Below are positions 31,404 to 43,204 of a DNA stretch of 64,000 nucleotides, in pieces (within the stretch, counting starts at the first letter, position 1; every line of letters starts with the position of its first letter). Source of the DNA: Athripsodes cinereus (taxonomy: Eukaryota; Arthropoda; Insecta; Trichoptera; Leptoceridae); contig OX388318.1 in assembly GCA_947579605.1 (NCBI GenBank), forward strand, positions 11,036,001-11,100,000. Direction: 5' to 3'. A model generated the notes under the pieces. That model saw only the letters and a list, made by a program, of their open reading frames with translations. It was not told the origin of the DNA and searched no databases. The translations under genes and the position numbers were made by a program.

Positions 31404-32124
31404 CCAAATGATTTAAATAAATTAACATTACTTTTGCATGATTTTTCCTTACTACAGTATATTGGAAAAGTTTTAAAGAAGCTTATGTCCAACACTAAAA
31501 ATATGTAAGTATTATAAAAAAATGAAACCCATTCTAATGCCTATTTTGTGAACGTAGGTACCTGTAAAGATTTAACCAAAAAAGTGCTATTTAGATCAAA
31601 TCTATTAACAACTTAAGTATAGAGGACTGGATTCCTATTAAATATATCCCTACTCTAATTTATTAACATTATTTCGTGTATGTCATGGTCTGATAAGTAA
31701 GTATTTTCATCCTCTATGCCTACCCCGCCAGGTATACAATGCAAGTATTAAAAATAAAGAAGGTAAGAAAAAATGGAACGAAACATTATTATTTTATTTT
31801 TTTTATTTTATTTCACAAACAAACAGTTATAACACAAATGACAATACACAGCCAAATCAATTACAATTAATAAACTAGCAAATTATATGAAAACATTGCA
31901 AGTAGGATAGTGGCGTCGATTATGTTAAAAACATCGATGATTGTAAATTGTATTAACATCACTATGAATCGTCCTGTAGCTAACTTCAATTCTTAGAAAT
32001 TCTCAATTAGAATGGAATGGGATTTTGGGCTCATGTCATCTCTTTATTATTACTTACTCTATGGACGAAACAATATTGTCTACATAAATAAAAATAAAAA
32101 GTGTGTATAAAAAAGTTTAAGTTT

Positions 32125-32689
32125 TTTAATTCATTCAATATGCATACACAAAAAGTAACGGAATCCATTAAAAATACGATTTTTTATGACATAAATTACA
32201 ATGCAGTGGGTGCAAAAAGTCCAGAACAAAAAGGATTGGAATACCTATTCTTTTAAAAACGTATTGAAAAGAGCGGAAGACTAATGTTTTGCAGGAGATT
32301 GCGGAACGCCGAAAATCCGTTATATTTTAATCAATAACATTGGACTTACAAGCGAGTGCAATAAAATTTATATTATTACAAACCTGACCTCTGATATTGG
32401 TATTAAATATTATAATTCTCAAGGAGATTAATCGTATTTATTCAAATCTCCTGCATAATCAGGATCATCTAAGAGACGACATACAGATACAGTACAAAAT
32501 AAAATTATAATTAAATGATCCATCCAACCAACAAAGCTTTAAAATGTGATTTATTAAATAAATGTGACAAATAATGCGTCAGTGGATTTGAGTGCTTCCT
32601 TTTTATGAGTGGACATTAAAACGTAAAAGTGATGATAATTTATTGTAACATTTTGATGAGTCTTTTAATGCACTTTTGTTCAACAGAAC
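32125..32689. other. Stretch without a gene
   Basis: No supported feature. Confidence 0.4.
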
Positions 32690-32870
32690 CAGCATATTTT
32701 TTTTTTATATTATTCTTTACTGCACATTTATTCCATGCAATTTTACACAAAAATACATTTGTATTTAATGTCATTATTATACTGAGGTCGAGTTTATCGC
32801 AGATTCGCGATTTTTTACAACAACTAATTAAATTTCATTAGAATAATATCAGAAAGGAAGAGAGAGGGTA
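32690..32870 (-). mobile_element. 3' end of a CR1/L2-type LINE (second copy)
   Basis: ATTCTTTACTGCACATTTAT and GGTCGAGTTTATCGCAGATT follow the order of the 3' UTR at 12656-12840. Only UTR sequence remains, so the copy is extremely 5'-truncated. Confidence 0.65.
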
Positions 32871-34580
32871 CAAAGAAAAAGGAATTTTAAAGTAAAAGAC
32901 ACATAGGTATTTCTTTAATTTGGAACATACAAATCCATGTTTGTTTGTTTGTGTGAAAAGATGAAATTCAAAGACGTGGTCCACAGAGTCGCCAGTTAGT
33001 TGGACTGTTCACATATTCAGTATAAACTTATTAAAATGACAGCCTAGTACGGGGAGAGAACTGTCGATCGATCACAGATAATGTGGTCTTATAATAATTA
33101 ACAAGGGGTAACTGGTAGTGGTCGGATACAGTCTGCTCAAGAAAATTGTAGAAATATAAATGGAATGTCTTTATTCAACCATAGATACAAAATATTGTTG
33201 GTGCTGTTGGTGTTGGTGGATGAATAAGTAAATAAATATAAATCATTAATGTTCAGAAGCTGAAAAATAAAATTGGTTTCGTCCATTATATTTCACACAA
33301 ATTTCGTGAGATTCTATTATTTTTAAAAATACTGTTTAGTAGAATTCAGCACAAAAAACTGTATATTGAGTTAAAAATATCATTTTTGGATATGTCCGAC
33401 ATTTATACCAACCCACTCATATGAAGATTTGGTCAAAAATTCTGCAGTGTAGTTTCATCCAACATATAGATATTATGTAAAATAATGAATATTTTAGTTT
33501 TCTAAGAAAGAAGATAAATCAATGAAGGATTACGTTTTATAGGTCTTGGCATTCTTGAAGAGATCTTAAAATTTCTTGATCATAATCCAATGTGAATGCT
33601 GTTATTAGTTTATGGGTTTGATGCACCTTTCTGGTGACGGACAGATATGTTTGAAATTATTTGATATAATAACGTACTTAATTAAAATATTTATCACTTG
33701 ATTTATTCCTAATAAAAGTATGTAAGAGATCATATCGTCATATAATATTTTTATCACATAAATGTTGCCTCAAAGTGAGCTCATGACATATTGAAATTTA
33801 TTAAAAAGTCATACCCAATGCAATGATGTGTAAAAATGGCATCAAAATATAATTATTATGTGAAAAATTTCGTATCGTGTGATAGGCTTTCGAGAACCCC
33901 ATATTGTCTTAGAGGTTCACGACATTCCAGCTGTCTTGCAGGCTCATATTGACATATTGTGCCTATCCGCTAAAATTTTCTCCACGACAAACATCGAGGT
34001 AAATAATTTAGAAAATACACACGTGTTAATTTGGTTGTTTGCCTGAATTATATTGTTTGTAAGTTATATGTAAATCCATCGAAAAGCTAACAGTCTATGA
34101 CGCTTTATTATAAAAATAATACTTGATCAAAGTAAAGCGCTATGTTTGTATGTAAGTCTAAATCCACATGAGCGATTTGTAAAAATGACTTAATTATTTA
34201 CAATACATTACTCAACAGATTTGATTGCTTCCCTTTTGAGATTATACAGGGTAGATTTAAAGTCAATAGAAATATTCATCATCCCATCATGACATCATCC
34301 ATAATTGAGTTGAGGTATTTCCCACAGTTGAGATTGCTTGTAAAAAACATTCAAACAGTCGCCCACTCCGTGCCAATAAAAGTTAAGCTTCGCTCATCTG
34401 AAAATGTATTGAAATGTGATATTTTACGAATACATGCCTTTTACAGACCACTCAAAAATTTACAGAAAAGAATGCGACGCCTTTTCTTAATCAAGGATTG
34501 CACAAGATTGAAACATGAGATTACTATGAGAAAAAATTATTTCGATCTAAATGAAAAAAGATAAATTTTTTCATTTTTTT
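32871..34580. other. 1.7-kb stretch without a gene
   Basis: No coding frame, terminal repeat or tRNA-like box is supported. A 91-codon frame at 34289-34564 has no recognisable features and overlaps decayed dispersed repeat (TTTTACAGACCACTCAAAAA near 34440). Confidence 0.4.
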
Positions 34581-34822
34581 TTACATACCTACATAGACAA
34601 TTCACACAGATCGAGCTAGTCCCAAACTAAGATGAATCTTGTATTATGGGTACTAACTCGACGATACACACATAATATACAATGCACTACACACATATAC
34701 ATGTAACACCCAGACCCAGGACAATTTGAATAAGGTCATTCTTCACTTTGCCCTGGCCGGGAATCGAACCCGGGACCTCGTGACTCAAAGGCAAGAGCGT
34801 TAACTCCACGCCACACCGGCCG
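34581..34822 (-). mobile_element. tRNA-derived SINE, family 1
   Basis: On the minus strand it starts CGGCCGGTGTGGCGTGGAG. A B box in GGGTTCGATTCCCGGCCAGG and the body words AGTACCCATAATACAAGATT and GGGACTAGCTCGATCTGTG follow. The tRNA-like head is well preserved. It would be transcribed by RNA polymerase III and depends on a LINE for mobility. Confidence 0.85.
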
Positions 34823-34827
34823 ACGTT

Positions 34828-34877
34828 TTGATAGAAGGCATTAAGAAAATAATTGATAGAAGGCATTAAGAAAATAA
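34828..34877. repeat. 25-bp perfect tandem duplication next to the SINE
   Basis: The 25-base unit beginning TTGATAGAAGGCATTAAG occurs twice head-to-tail immediately outside the SINE head. Confidence 0.85.
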
Positions 34878-34925
34878 ATGCTCAGAACATAATAACTAGT
34901 TTTATTTATATTCTATTTTATTTGT

Positions 34926-35012
34926 ATCCCGTGGAGCACCCGGTAAAAAATTGGTCTCCAACTCTTCTGCGTAAGTTTTCGAGTGTCCTGTAAAAGGCAA
35001 ATTAACTATTTT
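34926..35012 (+). repeat. (TAG)n-tailed dispersed repeat, 5' part
   Basis: TCCCGTGGAGCACCCGGTAA, AAATTGGTCTCCAACTCTTC and TTTTCGAGTGTCCTGTAAAA match the first 80 bases of the copy at 49707. Confidence 0.7.
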
Positions 35013-35528
35013 TAGTGTCTACCCGTGATTGTTTTCTTTATTTTCACATACATAATATGTTATAGGTAAGTATAACATTTTGGGATTTTATTTTCTATTT
35101 ACATTACACCCTGTATAATAAATTAAACAAACTAAAAACATTAAAACAAATGTTAGTTTTAATAATTGCCTAAACAATACTCACCGAGATGACGCCAGCT
35201 ATCAATTCACGGATCATACTTGTCCACTATTCCAATACAATATTTACTTTTCTATGATTCACTTTGTCCGTTTCAATATTTACATTAGGATAGTTATTTG
35301 ATAATTAAATACTTTAATGTCCTGTACTTCGAAATACTTATTGATTGACAATTTACTTGCATTTCATATTGATTTAAACATTGAAAAAAAAAACTAAACT
35401 ACAGAGGCAAATAAAGGGGTTTTGAGTGAAGTGTTACGTTAATTTATTTTTCAAAATTGTTTTAACATAATTACTCGTATATAACAATTTTAATATTTAT
35501 TTTGAATTATTAACATTTGAACTACAAT
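35013..35528. other. Stretch without a gene
   Basis: No supported feature. Confidence 0.4.
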
Positions 35529-36272
35529 TTTCTTTTAAATTCTTTGAATTTATTGCAGATATCAGAGAGAAGAAAATTAACCGATTTAATGACTCTGTTC
35601 AAGTTAATAAATGGTTTTATTTACTGCCCAGATCTATTGCATAAGATAAATTTTCATGCACCATTGAGAGTTACTCGACAATCCTTACCATTTTATGTTG
35701 ATGACTCGACCACTACGTATGGTCAGAATTCATCTCTAAAAAGAGTTCAGCGTTTGGGAAATGAATTTGCTGAAGGGGTTGACATATTTCACTCATCATT
35801 AGTCCAATATAAATCACATGTGACAGAAGCCATGTTGAGAGTCCAGAGGATGTGAATTTGCAAGTGTGAATTGCTGTAGTGTTCGGTGATATGGATTGTT
35901 CTGTGATGTCGTTTTTATTGTTAGCTATGATTGATCCATCTTCTTGTATCCAGTCTGTCTTGTTATTTTTATTGGTAACTATAATTGATGATAGTTTACA
36001 CGTGTTTTAAATTTTGAATTTCATGTCTGACATTGAATTTGTTTGTGTTGTGGTTTTAAATTAAAAAAATTAAATTCTGTAATTTTATTTTTAAATTTTA
36101 ATATCTTTTATATAATTTCTATTACATTGTCTTTTATATGTTTTTATATCATTGAGATTTGAGTGTGTTTGTGTTGTGTTTTCAATTTTATTGTTGTGGA
36201 AATTGTTTATGTATATGTATCATGTAATAAGGGCTTTTTGCCGTAGAATGAATAAATAAATAAATAAATAAA
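35529..36272 (+). mobile_element. 5'-truncated LINE: ORF2 C-terminus, 3' UTR and AATA tail
   Basis: The frame to 35855 reads LLQISERRKLTDLMTLFKLI, CPDLLHKINFHAPLRVTRQ, LKRVQRLGNEF and VDIFHSSL. This is the conserved end of a Jockey/CR1-group LINE polyprotein. A roughly 390-bp T-rich 3' UTR ends GGGCTTTTTGCCGTAGAATG, then AATAAATAAATAAATAAATA. The reading frame is intact over about 110 codons, so decay is limited, but endonuclease and polymerase domains are absent. No target duplication was recognised. Confidence 0.7.
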
Positions 36273-37345
36273 TTACTGTACACATTATGTTACTTCAATA
36301 ATATCATTGCTTCATTTTTAATTAATTTGGAATTTACGCATAAATACTAGTGCTAAGTGCTAAGTTAACGCTTCATTGGCATTAGTGTACCTATAGCTTT
36401 GTTAAAAATCACGTTATTTTTGAAAAATAATTTGATTATCCTTAAATACCTGTTGATGCATTTTTCCGGCTTTTATTACTTCAGAACATAGCGTAATAAT
36501 GGAATGAAAGATAAATATTTGAAAACATATTTATTGGAAATTAAATTGATTTTATTTTGCTAAGTATGTAACTACTTATATAAAGTAGTTGTTGTGCATG
36601 TAGTCAGTGAGGTCATACAAAATATTTTATTTTTTATATTTATTAAAAAAATATTGTCCTTAGGTTATGTCCTTAATCCTTATTGATCAATTAATAATCT
36701 CTTTTATATTTCAATCAGCATCCTCTACCTAGCCATAGGATTAAAAATGAAGTCATTAAACTCATTGAGATCACAGAGAGATTAAAATCTGTAAACAATA
36801 ATTATAATTTTAATTGATGGCGCTACGTGTACCTAATAATATGCAATAATATTTTATGCTCGATTCGTATTGTGCTAAATATGTAAAAAAAATACATTAA
36901 AAATAACGAATCGCAATAAATAATTACGATGAATCATGCTGTGAAAATAAAATGTTTCAAATACAAACAATTTAATTAAATGCTACATTAATAAAAATAT
37001 GAAGTTGTAAACCTTGGTTTATAATGCTCTTGCTAATAATCCAGATATAAATACTATACTCTTAATTTTACAATATTAACACAATCAAAAATAATGTCCC
37101 GTTTAGCATGGATCATTTAATTTTATTTAATGTCTATCATCTGTTTTTCTACCTAAAGCAGTAATACATTTTATTTTAATTTACCTACTCTTTTGTTAAT
37201 TGTTGTAGCATTTCCTTATACTCGTAGTCATCCGAATGTATGTACATTAATTAGGTCCAATTCCTACCTATGTCTGATTTCAGAGTTATAATATGATGGT
37301 GTGTTCATTTGTCACTGACTACCACTTCCATTTTTTTAAAAGATG
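36273..37345. other. AT-rich stretch without a gene
   Basis: No supported feature. Confidence 0.4.
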
Positions 37346-37530
37346 CATCTCGGTTTTTATAAATCCAAATACAACTTTGTACACCTTTCACAGTTAGCAT
37401 TTTAACATGACAGAAACCAGCCTTCTCCATTTGGAGCGATTTAGCACCCATCAAGTCAGCTCTCTCCACATTTCTGGCTCTCTAGTATATTTTCCATAGG
37501 AGCAGTGTATTGTAATAGAGGGTTCGTAAT
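37346..37530 (-). repeat. Diverged SINE family 3 remnant
   Basis: TAAATCCAAATACAACTTTG and TACACCTTTCACAGTTAGC match the 3' half of the SINE at 53605-53780. ACAGAAACCAGCCTTCTCCA is shared with about 53461. Confidence 0.45.
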
Positions 37531-38617
37531 TATGTATCACAGCATAATATCAACATCAATTTAAGCTAAAAAGGCAGAATTTTAGAAAAGTTGGTAAACC
37601 CATGATCCCTTTGCCAAATTGCGTGAATTGAGTATTTTTAAATAATAAAATTGTTTTTGACATATTATGAATGTAAAAATTTGTTACTTATTATTTATTT
37701 GTTAATATAATATTATAAGCAAATGATTTAACTTGAGAACAATTATTGAAATTTTGTATTTTCACACAGTACATTATTATCGTACCGGCTTCAAACAGCA
37801 CCCATGAATCATACATTTTAATTATCGCCTACATCAAATGCTATACAGGCGAATTCATACCTACTCATAAAGTGGCGCCTTCATAATAATGTGACATTAC
37901 TTTCGAGGTTACTTAATGATGATGTACTAATGATGAACGGTGATAATTAATTGATAGGTCAGGGCGCGAAGCATTTTTAAAATCATATCATTAGCTATAC
38001 TTTTAAATAAATTACCTATGTACGTGCCCAGATTTAAAACAAAATTTTAATTAACTCGATGTCCAGTTTTTCACTAAAACTTTATGATAAAAGGAATAAA
38101 GAAAGTACCTAATTTTCATTAACATTTTTTTTATCACAGTTAATTAAACAAAGCATCATGAGCTATACTTTTTTTAAAGTTAGGTGTTATTTTTTAATAT
38201 TATCTTACATAATTTAATATGTGATAGTAGTTTAAATGTTAGATTCATGATGTTAGGTTTAGGATAAGGACACAAAATTATTTAATATATCTAACAACAT
38301 AAATGAAAATTTGTGAATGAAGTATATATGTGGCCTAGACACATGAAAAATGATAAATCGACACCACAGCCTCCATTCACGTTACTGTCTATGACAATGA
38401 TCATAATATAAAGTCAAAACAAAGGCAGGTACATGCTTGCTTACTTATTTTAAAACGACATAGGTAGAAATAATGCAATGAATATTATACACAATCCAGT
38501 TTGCTTATGAAGTACGTAGGTATTATGTTGCGATTTAAATTATGTGAACCGAGAACTATTAAAGTGATTCTCGTATGCATCAAATTTATTATTTATTGCA
38601 TACAGGAAAAATAAGGT
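37531..38617. other. AT-rich stretch without a gene
   Basis: No supported feature. Confidence 0.4.
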
Positions 38618-38925
38618 CAATGCGCAAATAAAGTAGCATCGATCCTGATGCATAATTGTAATGTATTCACGGTCACTGATCAGTATTCGATGTAATAACT
38701 ATATTTTATACATCAGCATTCAAATTTATCATTTTTTTAATTGTTGCTAATGGATAAGTTAATATAATTTACGAAGGTCTCTTTGTTTTTTTACAATGTG
38801 TATTGTAGGTAAATGCTTTGATATATTATCCCTTAGGTTAGTTAATACGATGTTGATGCGCAAATCATATAATCAGCATCGATCGTGCATAATCGTAACG
38901 TATTCACGGTCACTGATACTTATTA
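38618..38925. repeat. Direct repeat of about 60 bp, 235 bp apart
   Basis: ATGCGCAAAT, AGCATCGATC, TGCATAAT and CGTATTCACGGTCACTGAT or close variants occur in order at 38623-38690 and 38857-38920. Spacing between the words varies slightly. Either a decayed tandem duplication or a repeat pair flanking unknown sequence. Confidence 0.7.
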
Positions 38926-39611
38926 AATTAATAAATGTCAAATTAATAGAAATTTGTACTTTAGTATAAGAAATATGATCCACATGAACTTGAAAACGCC
39001 ACTTGTTTTGATAAAAAACATCGCATAGGTGCAAACTATATAGGTAGGTACCTACCGTGTTTCTTCTTCTTCATGGGGTTTCGAGAAAAATCATCGTTTT
39101 TCAATAAGAGAATATTTCAAATTTTAGTTTATCGACCGACGGAACGGTGGAAATTCATTAGAATAATAAGAAATTAAGTGAAATAAAATTTTAAGTTATT
39201 CCCCTGCTTGCATATTCATAAAATAATAAGTCGAATCACTAAATATTTTGTTTGATTTTTATTTCTTAATTAAATTAATCATATGTAATCGTTAATCGGC
39301 ACCAGAATAGAAATTGTGTCGGTGAATATCAAAATCGGTTAAATCCAAGTAAGGTAAAAAACGACTTATTGTGCCAATTCTATGAAGATGTTAATACTAT
39401 ATAGGATTCCTATAGCTAATGTGGTGAAATCTAACGTTTTACTTTAATTATGAATGATGATGTTCATTAATGAAACTTATCAGAGTATTTTGGAGACTTT
39501 GGAGTTCGCAATACTAACTTCACTTTTTTCACATAAATTTCATTGGATTTCACTGTTTTAGAAAGTAAAATTTTACGAAACTCTACATAAACAATATGTT
39601 TATACGATTGA
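38926..39611. other. AT-rich stretch without a gene
   Basis: No supported feature. Confidence 0.4.
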
Positions 39612-39890
39612 CGGCCGGTGTGGCGTGGAGGTAACGCTCTCGCCTTTGAGTCACGAGGTTCCGGATTCGATTCCCGGCCAGGGCAAAGTGAAGAATGACC
39701 TTTTTCAAATATTCCTAGGTCTGGGTGTTACATATATATGTGTGTAGTGCATTGTAGGTATATGTGTGTATCGTCGCGTCAGTACCCATAATACAAGATT
39801 CATCTTAGTTTGGGACTAGCTCGATATGTGTGAGTTTTCAATGTATGTTTGTATGTTATGATTAAATAATAATAATAAATAAATAATTTT
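39612..39890 (+). mobile_element. tRNA-derived SINE, family 1 (best copy)
   Basis: It starts CGGCCGGTGTGGCGTGGAGG with an A-box-like TGGCGTGGAGG, then a B box in GGATTCGATTCCCGGCC. The body words are AGGTCTGGGTGTTACAT, TATCGTCGCGTCAGTACCC, ACAAGATTCATCTTAG and GACTAGCTCGATATGTG. The tail is ATTAAATAATAATAATAAAT. It has no coding function. Confidence 0.88.
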
Positions 39891-39924
39891 GGGTTTTGTT
39901 TGATATCATTACCAAATCATACAC

Positions 39925-40173
39925 TACTACTACTGCACCATTACGGCATCTCCCACAAGTGGGGTAGCCAGCAGACCAGCTGCATATAAGAAACATGGAA
40001 GCTGTCCTCTCCGTGCCAATCTAAAATCAAAACATTCAAGATGGATGACAAACCTCATCGCTGAATTTAAGCTATAAAATGTCTTAATTTTTTCGAAAAC
40101 CTGCCTTTCACAGCACACTCGAAAACTTACGGAGAAAAGTGGGAGACCAATTCTATACCGGGTGCTCCACGGG
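39925..40173 (-). mobile_element. (TAG)n-tailed dispersed repeat, full copy
   Basis: Read on the minus strand it runs from CCCGTGGAGCACCCGGTATA through CGATGAGGTTTGTCATCCAT, GGCACGGAGAGGACAGC and GTCTGCTGGCTACCCCACTT to AGTAGTAGTAG. ATACAC occurs on both flanks (39919-39924, 40174-40179) and may be a target duplication. No Pol III boxes or coding frame are obvious. Confidence 0.7.
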
Positions 40174-40264
40174 ATACACATATTCTTATTTGATAACCAA
40201 CATTATTTTGGGTAACCTGATTCAATACAAAATGAGAAGTAGACAAAACTCTTATCTAAAATAA

Positions 40265-40945
40265 GCTGCGGCAGTTCTGAGGGGACAGAGACTTCCTTTG
40301 CTTGCCGTCACAGGTGCGTATCGAACGGCTGCCAGTGATGGCCTTCCAGTCATTGCTGGTGTGCTTCCTTCGGACTTAGAAATTCTTGACAGTGTAGCCA
40401 GACGTAAGCTCAAGGCGGATGGTAGGGTCAATCATCTCGGAATATCCGTTCAAGCGGAGCCCGAGATAAGAGGTTTGAATAGGGCAATCGGCAAAATACG
40501 TGAGAGAACGATGGAAGTTTGGCAAGAGAGATGGGATGCGGGGAGGACTGCCAGGTTAGTCCACAAGTTCCTCCCGGATGTTAGCGAGAGAATGAAGCGG
40601 CGTTTTCTGTCTCTCAACCACCATGCTGTACAATTAGTGACAGGCCACGGTGATCTAAAGGGCAAGCTCTTTGAGCTTGGACTAGTGGAGAATCCGTGGT
40701 GTGTTTGTGGGACGGGTGCGCAAAGTGCGGAGCATATCCTCTGGGAGTGCCCCGAGATGATGGATGCTAGGGATAGAATGATATGTAATATGAGCGAGAA
40801 CACTCTCCGACCTGTTTGGTTCGGGGAGGTGCTGCAATGTCCACGGAATCTCAGGGCATTTTTGGAATTTGTGGAGACATGGGTTTCTCGGTGGGATCTC
40901 CTGCGTCAGCCGGGTTTACCCCCGACTGAGGTAGGAGTGCTTTAG
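40265..40945 (+). CDS. R1-clade LINE ORF2 C-terminus (partial)
   Basis: The 226-residue open frame has no start of its own because the element is 5'-truncated. It opens with QRLPLLAVTGAYRTAASDG and GVLPSDLEILD, the block that follows the reverse transcriptase thumb in R1-type proteins. It ends with a zinc-binding CVCGTGAQSAEHILWECPE (C-x-C-x7-H-x4-C), thought to help nucleic-acid binding. The catalytic domains are absent, so there is no enzyme activity. No stop or frameshift is present up to TAG at 40943. Confidence 0.88.
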   Translation, partial: AAAVLRGQRLPLLAVTGAYRTAASDGLPVIAGVLPSDLEILDSVARRKLKADGRVNHLGISVQAEPEIRGLNRAIGKIRERTMEVWQERWDAGRTARLVHKFLPDVSERMKRRFLSLNHHAVQLVTGHGDLKGKLFELGLVENPWCVCGTGAQSAEHILWECPEMMDARDRMICNMSENTLRPVWFGEVLQCPRNLRAFLEFVETWVSRWDLLRQPGLPPTEVGVL

Positions 40946-41492
40946 GATTGATTGTTGCCCTTTGCGGCGGGATCTGTTGAGCGAACTCGTTATTTGTTGT
41001 GTTTCGTCCTGTCTCCCTTGGTGGAGAGTAGATATGGGAGGGATGTTTCTGTTGGGAGGGAAATGTCTTTTCATTGCGCTGGTAACGGCGACTCTCGAGT
41101 CTCACCTTCTGAAAGCCCAATAACAAATCTCTGGATACCTTATTTCGGCCTCTGGTCCAAATTAGATACTATATTGTTATAACCATTGATAATTATTGTG
41201 CTTGCTTGTCATTTTTTTTATTTTTTTTTTGGGTTTTTGTTGTTGAGCTTTGTTTATTTGTTGTTATTCATTGTGTTTGATTCGGTTATAATTGCATTTT
41301 ATCCTCCTGAAAGGGGCATCGAAGACGTAAATGTAGCATAAAAGATTCCCACGAGGCGGTATTGGCCGGCCAGCCCTTCAGGCTGCCCAATGGGGCCCGC
41401 CCGTGAGGACTAAAGTTTTGCTTAGAAGAGCGGATAAATAGAAGTCCCCCGACTTCTGAGATATCCGGGTATGGGAGGGAGTCTTCAATGTC
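40265..41492 (+). mobile_element. 5'-truncated R1-clade LINE with perfect 14-bp target duplication
   Basis: CTTATCTAAAATAA occurs at 40251-40264 and again at 41493-41506, exactly bounding the insert. The insert opens in frame with the R1 polyprotein end and has a 547-bp 3' UTR. It ends GGGAGTCTTCAATGTC with no poly-A or microsatellite tail. The perfect duplication and intact frame suggest a recent event. R1-type elements classically target rDNA, but this copy lies in ordinary AT-rich DNA, so it is a relative or an off-target event. Confidence 0.92.
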
Positions 41493-41506
41493 CTTATCTA
41501 AAATAA

Positions 41507-42070
41507 ATCACATTTCCAACCGGTATGACAATTATTATGAATCATCTCCATCCAAAGCCCTTTGTACTATAAATTCAATATTACGTATTCTTACATATAT
41601 AAATTTTGTTATGACTTGTTATGCTCTCAGCGTCAATACTTAGTGCATCTAAGTAGTAAATAATAATAATAGTAAGTATATAGGTACTTGGCATAAATAA
41701 GTACAATCTGTGTGCAATACATATTATATAGAGAAACTGAGTGGACTGACATACAGCTGTAAATTTTCTGCAATGAACGCAATAACGTAATGTATGTATG
41801 TTTCATACAACTGAAATGAATCATTAACCCTGGCTGATGCACGACCTTTTGTGCACCACTAGCTCTATGTTCTAGAGCACGTTCTAGTTGAATTGAAAAT
41901 TTGTGGAAATATGAACACATTTTGACATTCTGTAGTTGTTTATTTTGAATATCACTAATACAATACTTTTAATATAAACTAGTTGACATTATAAACGTTT
42001 GGACATGTGAAGAAAAGATACAAATATATCCGAAATCCGGGGGGAGGGGAGTGAAAAAAACTCTGAAAAC
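41507..42070. other. Stretch without a gene
   Basis: No supported feature. Confidence 0.4.
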
Positions 42071-42181
42071 GTGAATGAAATTCTCAAAGACGGCCCCCTA
42101 TTTATGTTGTGTGAGAAATCGTCGTTAATTTGTGAGAAATTGCATGAATGTGGTAGACGCGAAAAGTATGAAGAGTCTTAG
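42071..42181 (+). pseudogene. Badly decayed LINE tail, GRPRxxW family (third copy)
   Basis: VNEILKDGPLFML and ICEKLHECGRREKYEES resemble the QILKDS...CMRNCM-V segments of the copies at 5655 and 25914. Weak similarity only. Confidence 0.3.
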
Positions 42182-42330
42182 AATTACAATCGAGATTTCC
42201 CTAGTTCAATTGGAATAGTACCTATGAAATTGATGTACCTACATATCTACAACAATGAACAAGTAAAACATACTCGTATAAATACGATATTTTCCAACTA
42301 ATCCAACATATTAATTGTGTCGGTGCACAC

Positions 42331-42530
42331 GTAGTAGAATTCCATAATTATGTAATTGAAACGTGTTTTTTCATAATTATGTAATTGAAAAGTGTTTTTT
42401 TCTACTATAGATTTCAATTAATCGATTAATCAAACGATTGATAATGACCTGATAAGTAGAAAGACGTCTCTCTCGGAATCAAAAATCTATAGTAGAAAGA
42501 AACACTTGTTTCAATTACATATTCTAACAT
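42331..42530. mobile_element. Palindromic MITE (AAAGACGTCTCTCTCG family)
   Basis: The left arm is GTAGAATTCCATAATTATG followed by TTTTTTTCTACTATAGATTT. The core contains GAAAGACGTCTCTCTCGG. The right arm is ATCTATAGTAGAAAGAAACA. TCATAATTATGTAATTGAAA is locally duplicated within the left arm. Confidence 0.65.
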
Positions 42531-43047
42531 ACTTGCAATCGCGTCTGTTATTTCTATAAGCTTAGTGATTTACTAATAAATGGATCGGTTTTAAGAAAAT
42601 TCAATAATCATTTATATTAAAATTGACCTTTATAGAAAATGAATTATACAAAAAAATAATACCACATTAAAAATAAAAAGTAATTTATATGAAGTCGAAT
42701 CAACATTTATTTTTCACCTACCTTCACCATCAATCATACATATTTACATAAAAACAAACTTACAAAAATATTTAAAAAATACATTTCAAGTTTTACACTT
42801 ACTTGATATATATCATGCGAATGTACTTCCACGTTTTCTAATGCGCAATAAGGATTGTGCATTCATTTTCAATAATATTATTTTACATTTTATTATACCT
42901 AGGATACAAAACAATTGTAATATTACTGTATAATTTATTAGGTATATTTTTATATGGCAAATGACTACATAGTAGGTAGGTTCTCATTATGGTTCTATGT
43001 GCAATAATTAATGCCCTTGGACCCATATACTAGATACATAACATGCA
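42531..43047. other. AT-rich stretch without a gene
   Basis: No supported feature. Confidence 0.4.
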
Positions 43048-43204
43048 CAGACAATTCACACAGATCGAGCTAGTTCCAAACTAAGATAATATGAATCATG
43101 TACTGTGGGTACTAACGCAACGATACACACAATATGTGTATTTATAATATATAATGCAATAAACACATATACCTACAAGAGACACCCAGACCCAGGATAT
43201 TGAA

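Larger units (their letters stand above)
29970..32124. mobile_element. 2.15-kb segment bounded by about 60-bp inverted repeats (candidate element)
   Basis: The left copy (29970-30033) and right copy (32064-32124) share, inverted, AACTTTTTTATACACAC, TTTTTATTTATG and AGACAATATTGTTTCGTC, with one small indel. Enclosed are a tandem-repeat tract, a THAP first exon (30533-30615), a young LINE tail and a 33-bp hairpin. This could be an old transposon whose terminal repeats survive. THAP domains occur in P-element transposases, but no transposase core is visible. Alternatively, two copies of one unrelated repeat may sit in opposite orientation. Confidence 0.4.

Noticed and set aside
39612..39690. Functional tRNA gene
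   Set aside because: B box and head are tRNA-like, but the segment continues into a SINE body shared by other copies and does not form a complete cloverleaf by eye.
40450..40803. 117-codon minus-strand frame
   Set aside because: Antisense to the R1-clade coding fragment.
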